In this document: positions 34,915 through 46,200 of the stretch, one piece after another | Layout: every line of letters starts with the position of its first letter | How positions within the stretch are numbered: the first letter of the stretch is position 1 | Assembly: GCA_013400975.1 (NCBI GenBank) | Contig: WBMZ01000203.1 | Location: forward strand, 62,001-126,000 | Reading direction: 5' to 3' | DNA from: Atrichornis clamosus | Taxonomy: Eukaryota; Chordata; Aves; Passeriformes; Menuridae | Length of the DNA: 64,000 nucleotides | Position numbers and translations under genes: made by a program | The notes under the pieces: generated by a model | The model's database searches: none | What the model saw: only the letters and a program-made list of their open reading frames with translations | What the model was told of the DNA's origin: nothing

Positions 34915-34935
34915 TTATTAATAATGTTTTCATGA

Positions 34936-37900
34936 AGAGGTTAATCCAGAGTCCGAGCCTCCAGCAGGCCAGCGGAGTGCACAAACCACAGCAAACGTGC
35001 TCCTGCAACCCCCCTCTGTTGTCTGCACTCTTGCCATGTATTAATGTATTAACACCTAACACTCACCTGCCAACCCCCTGCAAGGCGACTGTCACCCCCC
35101 AGTGTGACCCACCCTCCCTGTGCTGTGGCAAAGGTGTGTTCAACCTGTGCTTTTCAGAAACCCTGCGATGCTCTTCTCCTGCCCAGCAGCAAGCACAAGG
35201 CCTGGCCTGGTCCCAAACCTCCCGCCCAGTGCTGCCAGAGCAAGAAAACCCCTTTTCACTGAGGTTCTTCGTCTCCTTGAATCTTAAATGAAAGGTGCTT
35301 AAAAACTGAGAACTTCCTGTGTGTGCACCTGTGTGCATGTGTAGATATTTCACAGCCCAGGGTGGGTGTTTGGTAGCTCGTTTTGGGGTGTGGGGTTGAA
35401 TTTTTTAGGAGTTTGTTGGGTTTTTTTTTTGCACCCAGTATTTGTGATGTGCTGTGTGGTGCTCCTCATGGGAAGGTGCTGGTTTGCAGGGAGCTCTTGG
35501 ACTGGTCCTGCTGGGACAGCTGGGATGAATTTGGCTTTCTGTTCTTTACTTGTGTACGAGGAAACTACATCATGGACTCAGGGACAAACCAATCTGCTGG
35601 GGTCTTTAAAAATGTCTTTTTCCCAGGCTTCTCTGTTAGAATTGGGGTTTGGTTCTGGGATGCTGCAGGGATATGCCCTGTGGCAGCACATGGTGGTGTG
35701 AGTTGCTGCAGGGTGCTCTGACACTCTTGCATGGAAAAGAAGTTGTGGCCGTTCATGGTGGGTCCATTCCTGGGCTGCAGCCCCTCTTCATTTGTTCATG
35801 CCCTGAAAATTCACCTTTACAGCTGCTGGAATGTGGCTGGGCCCTTCTTGGACTTGCTTGTGAACAAGCATAAATGAATTTTCAGCACTGAGCCTCCAAG
35901 GATTTGGGAAGTGCAGCAGAGCTGTTTGTTCTGGCCTGACCCACCACATCCCTAGGATCAGGAGACAACCAGGATGGGAGAAGCCATTGGAATGATCACC
36001 TGGAGAAATGGTGATGCAGGTGACTGAAAGAAATTTTTATGTTTCTTGCAACGAAAGCGTAAAAAAGGGAAGAATTCCCAGTGGAGAGACCTGGGCAAAT
36101 CCCTGTTGAATAAATGTCAACTTTGCTGGGCAGTGTGGAAGTGCTGGACTCAGATATCTGAGCTGGCTCCAGCCCCAGCAGGAGCTTTCCAGCCCTGTAC
36201 TGGAATCGCAGGCTCAGGGGCAGCAGGACACTGGGACAGGCTGGGGCAGTGCTGTCAGCGATGGCTGGAGCTTGTGGAGACAGCAGATGCCTGTGGAGGG
36301 AAGGATCTTTCCAGCACTGAAGCCCCCATGGGATCTTCTCCATGCCAGGTTTGCCTCTCATTGCCTTGTTTTGCTCCAGCTGCCCTGTCCCGGCGCCAGG
36401 GATGAACCCCGAAGTGTGACGGGACCAGGAGGGCGGCCCTGCTGGAGAAGTGCCACCTCTTGGGATGCACCAGGACACCCCTGTGCCCCTAGGGCCCCAG
36501 GGCTGTGCTTGCTGCACTGGGCAAGGCCATGGCACGCTTGGAACCCCTCGCCAGCAGCCACAACAAAGTCCTTGCACTGGATTTTGGCTCTCACTTGGCA
36601 CTGCAAGGTTGGGAGGCTGCCAAGGGAGCAGGGGCAAAAGTCCTCCTCATCTGTTGCTCTGAAACTTGCACTCACAAATGCGCTTCTAAAAAACTCTGCT
36701 GCAAAGGCTTGAGCTGGAAGGAAAACAATTCTTTCTGTGGGAGTCGGCATTTCCTTCTCATTGTGGATAACAGAAACACATGGCTCATCCCAAAGATCAC
36801 TGCTGTGGGGATCTTCTCTCTTTCTTTAGGCATGTTTTAATTAATAATTTTACATTTACATCATACCGGTAATTCTCCCTCTTCTATCCAGCCCTACTGA
36901 GGAGAAAAATACCAACTTAGATATCTTATCAGATTAGTAAGAAAAAAAAGATGAAAAAATACTCCAGTGAGGTTCTAGGCTTGAGACCCACAGCTTTGCA
37001 GTTGCTCCTCTGGATCAGTAGCAATTTCACTGCCCTGCATAAAGTGGAAATTTCATGTGAGTTCATTGAAAAACAAGTGAGTACTCAAAGATCAAACCAT
37101 CTAATAATTAGGGAACAGTAAGAAGAGATAAGTCACCTCAAGTCAAGAGAAATGGTTCTCAGTAACTGCCATAAGGCAGCACCAAGCCCCACTACCCTGG
37201 GAATGGCTGGTGGCAGTCCTCGAGTCTTCCCTAAGTGTCTGGGTTAAAACAAGAGGCCATCCATGTCCAGCTGATGCCATGGGGATTCCTGAGCCACCAG
37301 GGATTGTCAGCTGCCACTATTCCCACACACAACTCGGATGTGCCTCCAGTTTGCTGCTCCTCCTTTGCTGTGTGCACTCAGAACTAGCTGCTGGTGGCCG
37401 GAGGGATGTACCAACACCCTGGCATCGCCCAGGTTCTCAGAGCGTCCCCCAAGCCCTTCTCCACCACTGGACTGCGGTGACATCCTCATGGCACTGGCAG
37501 CCCCTCCATCCCAGGGGACTGTAATGGGCCTTAAATGGGACTGATCCCCTCAGGGCTTGTCTTCTTCAAGGTGGAGCTTCCTATCTCTGCCCATTTCTCT
37601 CAGATCTGCTCAGCACAAACTCAGTCATCTCCTGTTGTCCTCACAGGCTCCATTCTTGTCCCATTCCCCTCACTGGAGTGGCTGCTACGCGTCACCTGAA
37701 TGTGGCTGTAGGAGCTGGATGCAGTAGTGGGAAAGGCTCTGCCTGCCTGAAGAGTCCCTCCTTTGGTGAGAGATGTCCTCAAACCTGTTGGAGATGCCAT
37801 CTTCTCCTCCACTTGTCTCCAGGATCGCAGTGGTGGGAGCACTCCCCAGCCACATGCTCTGGACAACTGGACACAAGTGGGTGGGAGGTCTCCCATGCCG

Positions 37901-39540
37901 TCCATCGATGCATCCTCCATCAGCCTTTCTTTTTGCTTCTTAAAAGCATTTGTCATTAACTAAAACCATAACTCTCTCCTTATGAAGATGATGAGGATGA
38001 GCAGCTCCATTTAATGGAAGGTGGCTCTTACGTGTGGTCATTTTTTCAGTTCTTCTGTGCAGAGTGGTGTCACCCAGCTGTCTCCTGTCACTCATTCTGA
38101 GCTGACACCTCCTGGGCTGGCAAGGGGGTTGCTTTTCCAGCCCCATATTTTATACAGGGATGCTGCCCCGTGCTCCAGTGCACAAAAAGAGCTGCAAAGC
38201 TTTGACTCTGTTGCAGCTAAACCTGAAAATCCTTCTGCCTTCCATTCTGACCCTATTTCATTACATGTAGAGGGGGGAAGATTTTATTCTCTGTAAATGG
38301 AGGGCAAAACAGCGCAGTGAATTCCAAGTGTAGCTTAAAAATGGATTGCACAGGGGAGCCCAAAGTTCCTCTGCTCTTTCACATTCACCTCATGTATCCT
38401 CACTGGGGAAGCCGTGAGCAGCTGTGCCCAAGTCTCTATGAAATCTTACCCTCAGCTTTATGCTTCAGGAATTCTAGGGATGAGGGAACAGCACAAGGCC
38501 TAGCCGTAAACCAGTAAAATTTTCTCTTGTGTCAGAACTGTACTTGTACAGAGCCACTGAGCACTGCAATATTCTATTTGTATGTATCAACCCAGGTACT
38601 CCACTTGTAAAACTCATGTGCACACATTATCCATTCCCATGCTGGACTGACTGTACATGTGCCTTCACCCTTTTTCATGGTTTGGCATCTTTTTTTAACA
38701 CACTTACAGAACTTGAATAATTCACTGAACTGCAGTTACAAGTCCTATGCAAGAGGTGACCAGTCAGTTTTCAATATTTCTGTTTCTGTGTTGTTTTCTA
38801 AGTTGCCGTGGGGTTTTTCAGAGAAGCCCAAGAGAGTGAATGGCCCAAAAAGCATTTAGAGTTTTAAAATTTTTTTAAGCTATAAAGAATTTAGCATTTT
38901 GGATATTATATATCTTAGGCAGCTTTGAAAAGCTCAGCCTAAACGCCAGTTCCTCACTGGGCCATGTTTGGAGAGCGAGCAGAAGCAGGAGCAGCAGGAA
39001 GGACGAGCGCCAGGGCAGATGGCCTATTCCATAGTGGGAAAAGGTTGCCTTAAGCCTTCCCTGAAATGCACTGGAGATGTTCCCGTGCCCTCCTGCCCTG
39101 TGCCCACAGGCAGCCTGGGGCAGAGCAGCTCCCAGCCTGGGCTCTGCTGCATGCCTTACACAGGGCACAGCTGCCACTCGGGGATCTTGGACAAGAGGGA
39201 AAAACCAGCCCCACGTTTTCTACATCACCTATGCTGTAGGACTGAAACCTCATCTGAAACTCAAAGCTAACAATATCCGTCCTTTTTTGTGTGTTACATG
39301 TTCAGTTGGTGTAAGCAAGGGTAGTAGGGAAAGGGTGTCTCCTCCTCATAGGACATTGTGTAAACATTTGCTGTGTGTCTGCAGACTGAAGGACACGACT
39401 GCCTGGGATATGTTGTGTAGTGTGCCTGTGTGTGTGTAACCTGGTTTTGGTTGTTAGGTTGTAATGCTGTCTCTTGACTGAAAAAAAAAATTAATATAAA
39501 GAAAAAAAATCACAAGAAATAAAAAAATATATATTTAAAA
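34936..39540. other. Extended 3' UTR or intergenic DNA
   Basis: No coding exon and no interspersed repeat recognised, which contrasts with the CR1-rich stretch just beyond 39.87 kb. The absence of transposons and the AT-rich, UTR-like character of 38300-39540 would fit a long alternative 3' UTR of TP53INP2. Further AATAAA words occur at 36109-36114 and 39518-39523. Poly-A and AT-rich simple sequence lies at 39480-39545. Confidence 0.4.
39518..39523 (+). terminator. Candidate distal polyadenylation signal
   Basis: AATAAA within a run of A-rich sequence (cacaagaaataaaaaaatat) at the right edge of the repeat-free block and just before the CR1 cluster. The A-rich setting makes chance occurrence likely; it is listed as the alternative end of TP53INP2. 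Confidence 0.25.
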
Positions 39541-39878
39541 TCTATTTTATGTGTATTCCTCTAAAGCATGCAAGTAAATCTGTCTACAAAATGCTTTGGT
39601 TTTTTAAAAAAGCTTTTAAAGTAAGTGGTGTAAGAGACAAGTAACAGAAAAATGTCTCCTTAGAAGATGAGCAGGGATAGCACAGGCTGAGGGTTTGGAG
39701 GGGATTTTTTTTCCCGTCCCCATTAGCAAACTGTACAACTCAGTAGATGATTGACAGAGCTAAAGCAGATGTCGATTGCCCTGAGAAAATCCCAGATCAA
39801 CCAATCTCTGCAGCAGCAGCTGTTTCTCCAAGCACAGTGTGAGATGTTCTCACCACTGACGAGAGGCAGAGAGATGCC

Positions 39879-40345
39879 TCCAAGGTGATTAAGGGCTTGG
39901 AGATGAGGAGAGGCTGAGAGCTGGGACTGCCCAGGCTGGAGAAGGTTCAGGGAGATCCTGCTCTGTGTGTGGATTCCTGATGGGGGGAGTACAGAAGACA
40001 GAACTGGAACATTCTCAGTGCAGGGACAGGGTGAGTGTCACAAACTGAAGTAAAAAAAAGAGAAATTTCACTTCAGAAAATGCTTTTTTGCTGCAAGGAT
40101 GGTTGGCCACAGGAGCAGATTGAGAGGTTGAGGAGTCTCCATCCTTGGAGATACCCAAGATGAGAGGAGCTACAGCAATGAGCAGCTCTGGGCAAGGGTG
40201 GGATGGGGCTTGCCCAGCCCAGTGGCTGTGCCAGCTCCTCCAGCAGAGCCATGCCAAGGGGTGCTCCCTGTGTTACACCCGTGACCCCCCCAGCTGTTGG
40301 GAGAAGCACTTCAAGGAAATGTTAGGTTAGATATTGGGAATGAAA
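39879..40345 (+). mobile_element. CR1 LINE fragment, older subfamily
   Basis: Plus-strand CR1 phrases are recognisable though diverged: aaggtgattaagggcttgga (39880), gatgaggagaggctgagagc, ctggagaaggttcagggaga, cacaaactgaagtaaaa, gagaggttgaggagtctcca and ttggagatacccaagatgag (40145), with a 3' part near ttaggttagatattggg (40323). Several internal gaps show it is old. Confidence 0.8.
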
Positions 40346-40436
40346 AAGTAGCTGAGAGCAAGCTTTCATAACTTTGATAAACCTTCTCATGGGAAAACCA
40401 AATTTGGGAGCTGGAGGCAAAGCCTAACGTTATTTG

Positions 40437-40850
40437 GGATGGATGGAGCTCAGGAGGTCCAGTCCAACACCCTGCTCACAGCAGGGTAAATACTGAATTC
40501 AGACCACATTGTACAGGGCTTTGTTCAGCCAATGCTTGAAATTCTCCAAAGAGAAAGATTCTGCCACTGCATCCCAGGGGAATATTTTCTTCTATTCGGT
40601 CAGAACCTCCTCTCTTTCTAATAGTGTCCCTTCCTGCCAGCACCCACCTCCATAAGAGCCTGGTTCCATCTTGTCCAGGACATGGAAGGGTAACGAAGCC
40701 CATCTCCCTCAATATCTCCTTTTGGCCAGGTGTTCCAGCCCCAGGCCATCCTGGTGACCCTTTCTTGTGTCCCCTCTATATTATCAACATCTTGGGGGTG
40801 GGTGGTGGAAACCAGTTGATAACATTCCAGAAGGGGCCTAGCAAGTGCCA
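40437..40850 (-). mobile_element. CR1 LINE fragment, older subfamily
   Basis: Reverse-orientation CR1: ggaggtccagtccaacaccc near 40451, caatgcttgaaattctcc near 40530, and further on the reverse complement of the RT tail (ggtgttccagccccaggcca, catcctggtgacc, ccagaaggggcctagcaagt). It is strongly diverged. Sequence from about 40850 to 41300 may belong to the same element but is no longer recognisable. Confidence 0.72.
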
Positions 40851-41299
40851 GGGGGAAAAATCACTCCTGTGCCCCATGGATGTTCTCTCTGCCCACAGCC
40901 TGGCTCTGCTCTCCTCCAGGGCTCTGACTACAGAGCTGTCCCTCAGTCCAGCACTGCTCAGGGGACCAGTACAGTGGCCCTTTGCTCCTTCCAAGGCTCT
41001 TTCCCAGCTGTGGGATCTTGCAGTTCTCCTTTCCCAAGGTCCTTGTCCCTGTAAATGATGACCTTGACCTCAAGCATGTCTGCTCCCCACAATGTGGTGT
41101 TTCCCACAAACTGAACCACATCCCCTCTCTTCCCCTGGTTTATTGGTACATAGACCCTTTCTGTGAAGACTTTCCAGTTTTGTGGACTTACTCTCCAAAA
41201 CTTCCTAACTGACTTGAGCAGCAACAGGAGCAGCAAGGCCAAGCACAGAGGAGGGTGAACCCCAAGAGAGAGCAGGGGCCCAGCAAAGAGGGGCTGCTA

Positions 41300-42055
41300 G
41301 GGCAGTGCTCCCGTATCCACATCAGCTGTGCCTGGGCAGAAGACACAGGGCAGCCAAACTCTGGCAGAGAGGATGGATGGAGACACTGAAGAGGGGCTGG
41401 AAAGCTGCCTGATGGGAAAGGACCTTGTTGACATCAGCTGAACATGAGCCAGGTGTGCCCAGATGGGCAGGAGGCCAAGGGCACCTGGGCTGTACCAGCC
41501 ATGGGATGGCAACAGGACCAGGGCAGTGACTGTCCCCTGTGCTGGGCACTGCTGAGGCACCTCCAGTGCTGTGTGCAGTTCTGAGCCAGAAAGACACTGA
41601 GGGTCTGGAGCGTGTCCAGGGAAGGGAATGGAGCTGGGGAAGAGTCTGGAGCATCAGGAGCATCTGCAGAGGGAGCTGAGGAGGCTCAGCCTGGAGAAAA
41701 CGGGGCTCAGGGGGGACCTTCTGGCTCTGCACAACTCCCTGACAGGTTGGTGCAGCTGAGGGGTTGGGCTCTGCTCCCAAGGAACAGGGTCAGGATGACC
41801 AGAAACAGCCTCAAGTTGCACCAGGGGAGATTTAGGTTGGATATTGGGGAAAATTTCTTCACGGAAAGGGTGGTCAGTCCCTGGCACAGGCTGCCCAGGT
41901 CAGTGGTAGAGTCCCCATCCCTAGAAGGAATTTTTAAGTGTGTGGATGTGGCACTTGGGGACATGGGTTAGTGGTGGCCTTGGCAGTGCTAGGGGAACAG
42001 ATGGACTCGACAGTTTTAAAGGGCTTTTCCAACCCCAGTGATTCTGTGACATTGG
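41300..42055 (+). mobile_element. CR1 LINE, 3' part with UTR
   Basis: Clear plus-strand CR1 from about 41490: gctgggcactgctgaggcac, gtgctgtgtgcagttctg, ctggagcgtgtccagggaag, cctggagaaaacggggctca, cctcaagttgcaccagggga, ggttggatattgggg, atgtggcacttggggacatg, gatggactcgacag and the terminal ttttccaaccccagtgattc. The 5' limit (41300-41490) is uncertain. This subfamily also produced the copy at 411-640. Confidence 0.88.
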
Positions 42056-42629
42056 CCTCACTCAGTGCCTGTTACCTTGTGCACGGATCGGTAATTTCTG
42101 TGATTATAAAAGCTGACAACTTATATTTAATGACAATTTATTTAATCAGCCTTTTGAGATACATATTTTCAAAATTCATCAAGAAAGAGAAAAGATGGAA
42201 GTGTGTGTGCACTTCCTGGGCCCGGCCTGGCCCTGGCTCTTCCCCGCAGCTCCCGGAACACCGAGCCTGACCTACTTTCCATGGCAGGACATCCCAGCCC
42301 GCCCATGGCAGCAGAGTTATCCACATAAATGGACCCTGGACTGCCGACTGGCAGAAGCCTTTACATCGTGGAACGGGGCCTCTTCCCTGCCTGTTCCCTG
42401 CTGAGCAGCTCTTTGTGGCTGCTGGGACTCCTCTGCTCCTGGCACAGGCAGCAGGGCACCTTCCGTTTTTCCTTGCTTTGCAGGAACAGCTGCATCGTTA
42501 ATTTGTTTGTGGTTAAACAAATTCCTTGCTAAAGCTCCATGTAAGGAGCTTGCAGGCTCAGAGCTCTAAATAATCCCTTCAATCCTCCTGTTTCGAATGA
42601 TGCTGCTGTTGTTGCTAATAATAATTCAA
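42056..42629. other. Gap between convergent genes, no feature seen
   Basis: Between the last CR1 and the NCOA6 3' end. A TTTATT (minus-strand AATAAA) at about 42138 could serve as a distal NCOA6 signal. Otherwise nothing is recognised. Confidence 0.45.
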
Positions 42630-43190
42630 CCCAATTTATAGGACAATAACATTTATTTAGAGCATGAGGGATTCCACATTATACAAACCCTTAAATTTAT
42701 TTTTTGTTTCACTGGTCCATTTCTACAACAAATACATCAGATCTACTATATAATAAAATTATTTACATTTCCAAACAACATGGGGTTTGTTTATAAACCC
42801 TCTGACTGCTATTCACATACAGTACTTAAACAACAGCACATTACATTATTTTAATACCTAAAAATGACAACCCTGTATTCTAAATTGTTTATGAAAAGTG
42901 GAAACAAATAAATTTACAATTGTCTTCCCCTCCCCTTCTATTTCATACAAACACATTACCCTAATGTGCTAACCCTGGACTTCACTTTGCAAATCCAGGG
43001 GGTTTTAGAAGAACCCAGTTTTTATATCTATTTATCTGTTTTTTAGAAAAAAAAATCATTTATTTTGGAACAGTATAATATTAAAATGACTTACTGTACA
43101 GAATTTTATTTAAAAAAGAAAAATCACAGCTCAAAATTGCTATTGGTAAATTCACACTCATTTACAAGTCTCATGTTTCCATGCAGTAAT
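42630..43190 (-). other. NCOA6: NCOA6 3' UTR
   Basis: About 550 bases of AT-rich sequence after the NCOA6 stop, read leftward, ending near a minus-strand AATAAA at 42657-42652. The composition (long A/T runs, no repeats) contrasts with the GC-rich intergenic DNA to its left and is typical of a conserved 3' UTR. The end point is inferred from the signal. Confidence 0.6.
42652..42657 (-). terminator. NCOA6: Candidate NCOA6 polyadenylation signal
   Basis: TTTATT on the plus strand, AATAAA on the minus strand, 534 bases after the stop codon and at the left edge of the AT-rich UTR block. Cleavage would be expected about 42625-42640. Confidence 0.5.
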
Positions 43191-43237
43191 TTACTTGGAT
43201 TTTCTTCTTTTTGACTGCATTGCACTGGCACTCGTTT
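43191..43237 (-). CDS. NCOA6: NCOA6 last coding exon
   Basis: Acceptor cttctcttgatttcag, then 47 coding bases giving TSASAMQSKRRKSK and a TAA stop (43193-43191). The SKRRKSK terminus is identical to the human end as I remember it. The split codon G+AA gives Glu where human has Asp. Confidence 0.92.
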
Positions 43238-46200
43238 CTGAAATCAAGAGAAGAAAAAAAGCATGGATACGGAGTCGGTAAGCCATTCCCCAGAGGTGCA
43301 CAGATTGCCCCGTCATTTTTCCAAACTCACGCCAGAGTGGAAACCTCTGGAGAGCAGGATTTCCCCAGCACCGGGAGTGACTCCTCAGCAGCTGTAACAC
43401 CTCTGGACCCGTCACCCTGATGGCCGTGTCACACACGAGGGCCCCTGAGCTGCTCTCCAGACACCAGGGGGGTGACTTTGACAATTATGAAGCCCTAACA
43501 CAACAACCTTGAAAAGAAGTGCCAAATATTTTTAGCTGTGCCCTAAGTTCAGCTCCTCACGTGCCACAGGGGAGCCGTATCCCAGGAGGAAGCACAGCCC
43601 CAGGCGTCACAGAGATGCTGCCACACAACCACTCGGGAAGGTATTTTGGAGCCTGCCATGCAAGTCAACAACCCACTCGTCTGAGTTCTTAGAAAGTCAT
43701 TAGAAAACAAGTCTCTTCAGCGTACACTGAGTCACAGGAGCACAGCTGATGCAGAAAGACACAAATATTAACACCTGCAGAGCCACGGTGACAGCAGATG
43801 ACATGTCCAGTGCACTTACCAAGGCACTAAGTTTCCATTTCAAAACATAAAAAGAGTAAGGACCAAGGGCATTTGCATCTTTAGATATTTTTTAAAATAC
43901 GATTTTAAATGTTGGCAATGTCTCTTTGGCTCTTTACAATGTTTTCCAAAAACTATTGCAGCTGCATGTATTTTAAGAGTCAAAAGGGAAAAAAATTTCC
44001 AAGCCCATCTAAAATTAGAACAGCAGCAGTACAACTCCATGGCTGTTACACATGGAATTAGAGAAAACAATCAACATTTCAAAATTTAACAAACTCGAAG
44101 CTATAGTAAATGCTAAAAGCAGCCCTTGCTGGAAAAGTACTCCAAAAAGGGAAAATACCAATACAGTACCAATTTTCAGGAGTGAAACATCTCCACAGGC
44201 TTGACTCCAGCCTGGAACCCCTCCAAGCAGCAGGGCTGGCTTTGAAGTAGCTTCAGCAGTAGCTGTTGCCATCCCTGTTTGCTCAAGGCTCCCTGTTTGG
44301 GAGGAGGGATGGGTCAGCAGTGCTCAGTCCCTGCCCCAGTCCCTTGGGAGCATCTCCAGCACCTCCCCAGCCTGGAGAGTGCTGGACACACATGGACAAG
44401 GGCTGACCTTCCGTGTGCTCTCTTCTCTCACTGTGACCCTTCTGCCTCCTCCTTCCCGAGCTTAGCAACGGAGTTCCCACTCCATCTGGTCAAAGTCTGC
44501 TTCTCTCTCCCTGCAGATTTTTTTTTCCTAATTGCTGTTTTTATAATGACTTTAAACAGCCTCTCTCTCAAGAGGTAACTCTTCCCAGCCCCACATTCCC
44601 TTTACCATGGGTTAGGGGGTTTCTCAGGACACAGATAACATAATGAGGCCAGAAGCAACCAAACCAGAATAATTAAGCCCTGATTCACTAATGAAAATGT
44701 ACAACAGAGTAGGCACAGGTGGCAAACCAAGTGACACTTGGCAGCCACCTCACCAACGTGCAGCCTGTCCTCTGCCACTGAGTACCTGGCTCGGCTCGTT
44801 CTCCTTAGCTCAGGAGCAGCTGTGTGCCCGCAGGTAAGGCAGCACAGCCAGGTGTCCCCAGGGAGCTGCACCCACATGTCCAGCAGAGCCCTTGGACACC
44901 GCAGCAGCTTCAAGTGCATGACTTAAACCCAAGGATTTTACTTACACAGGGGTAAGATAATTACACAGACAGCACAAACCCTTGTGAGAGTTTTGGTATC
45001 ATTTAAATTTGATGCACTTTCCCATTCCCACATTTTCAGAATTTGACATGTCACTGGTTGTCATCTTTAGGTTTACCCAGTACAGCACATGGGGCAGGTC
45101 ACACGCTTCAGATCCCCACAAACCCAGGCAGGGATTTTACATTGGCTTCACGTTTTTCAAACTTTTCTTCACAACCATGAAAGAGAATTTATTTTTACAA
45201 TACAGACTCAGATTCTTCTGCACAACCCTGTCACAAGAAGTAAATGCAACTAAATTCAGCAGTCACAAAAGTGCAGAACATATAGGTCCCTGTGTAATCT
45301 TTGGGAGTCACTGCACAATGATGTAAAGCTGGAACGCTTCTCTGAAACTCTGAAAACACAATATTCTTACCATCACACTTTAGTACCTCCAGTATGGAAA
45401 TGGTGGCTGAATTCAACTTGACTTCCTTTTATAAGCATTTTATATTAATACCTCTTTGTTCTGTATATTATCTTTAAAATATTGGTTGAATGTTGCCTCT
45501 TGACGGTCTCTCTCTACTCTCTTGCATAACTTTGGTCCATCAGCATTTTTCTGACCCTTAAACACAAGAAGCTGACAGAATTAGCTTCAGCCTGGCACTG
45601 GGCCGTGCATATCACACAAATGCTGCATAATTGTTAAAAGACTGTAACCTGGGTAGGAATAAGGTACGTCAGCACCTGCTAATGCCATGGGTTAATAACT
45701 TCAGGATTTCAGGTGTTCTTGGAAAGCAGACCTGAGGCTCTGTGCTAGCACACAGCACTCCCTGATGCTCCCGGCTGCCATCCTGGCAGCATTTGGAGCA
45801 TGCCTGAACCACAGCATTTGACTTGGCAAGAGCTGACCATGCACTTGGGAAGACTTTAAGTCTTGTGTCTTTCGGGCTTCAGGAAAAGGAAAATGTCACT
45901 TTTTGATCTGAGTACAGTCCTTTCAATGGCAACACATTTCTGCCAAGGGAATTCAAGTTCAACTAGGCAAGGTGCTGAAACTACGGTGGTGAGTACTGCA
46001 GAAAACAAGTTCCACAAATGTAACAGGGGAATTCATACAGGATTTACTGCCAGTGCAGATGTCGGCAAACGCTTCCACACCAACCTGTGGCTAAATCCTT
46101 GAAACTAGAGATAAAGCACCCAAGGTGTACGAGCTGCAAACCAGTGTTACGAGGCAGCTACTGCAAGGGCAAATATCTGGGAAGCAGGTTAGGTGCTGCC

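Larger units (their letters stand above)
32226..34935 (+). other. TP53INP2: TP53INP2 3' UTR (minimum extent)
   Basis: Sequence after the stop contains no further exon. The human gene has a 3' UTR of about 3 kb as I recall; here the first AT-rich block with a good signal is AATAAA at 34909-34914, about 2.7 kb past the stop. The UTR contains the second copy of the duplicated 61-bp sequence (32343-32403). Extent is inferred, since no transcript evidence can be read from DNA alone. Confidence 0.5.

Noticed and set aside
41612..41971. 120-codon plus-strand open frame
   Set aside because: Lies wholly in CR1 3' sequence.
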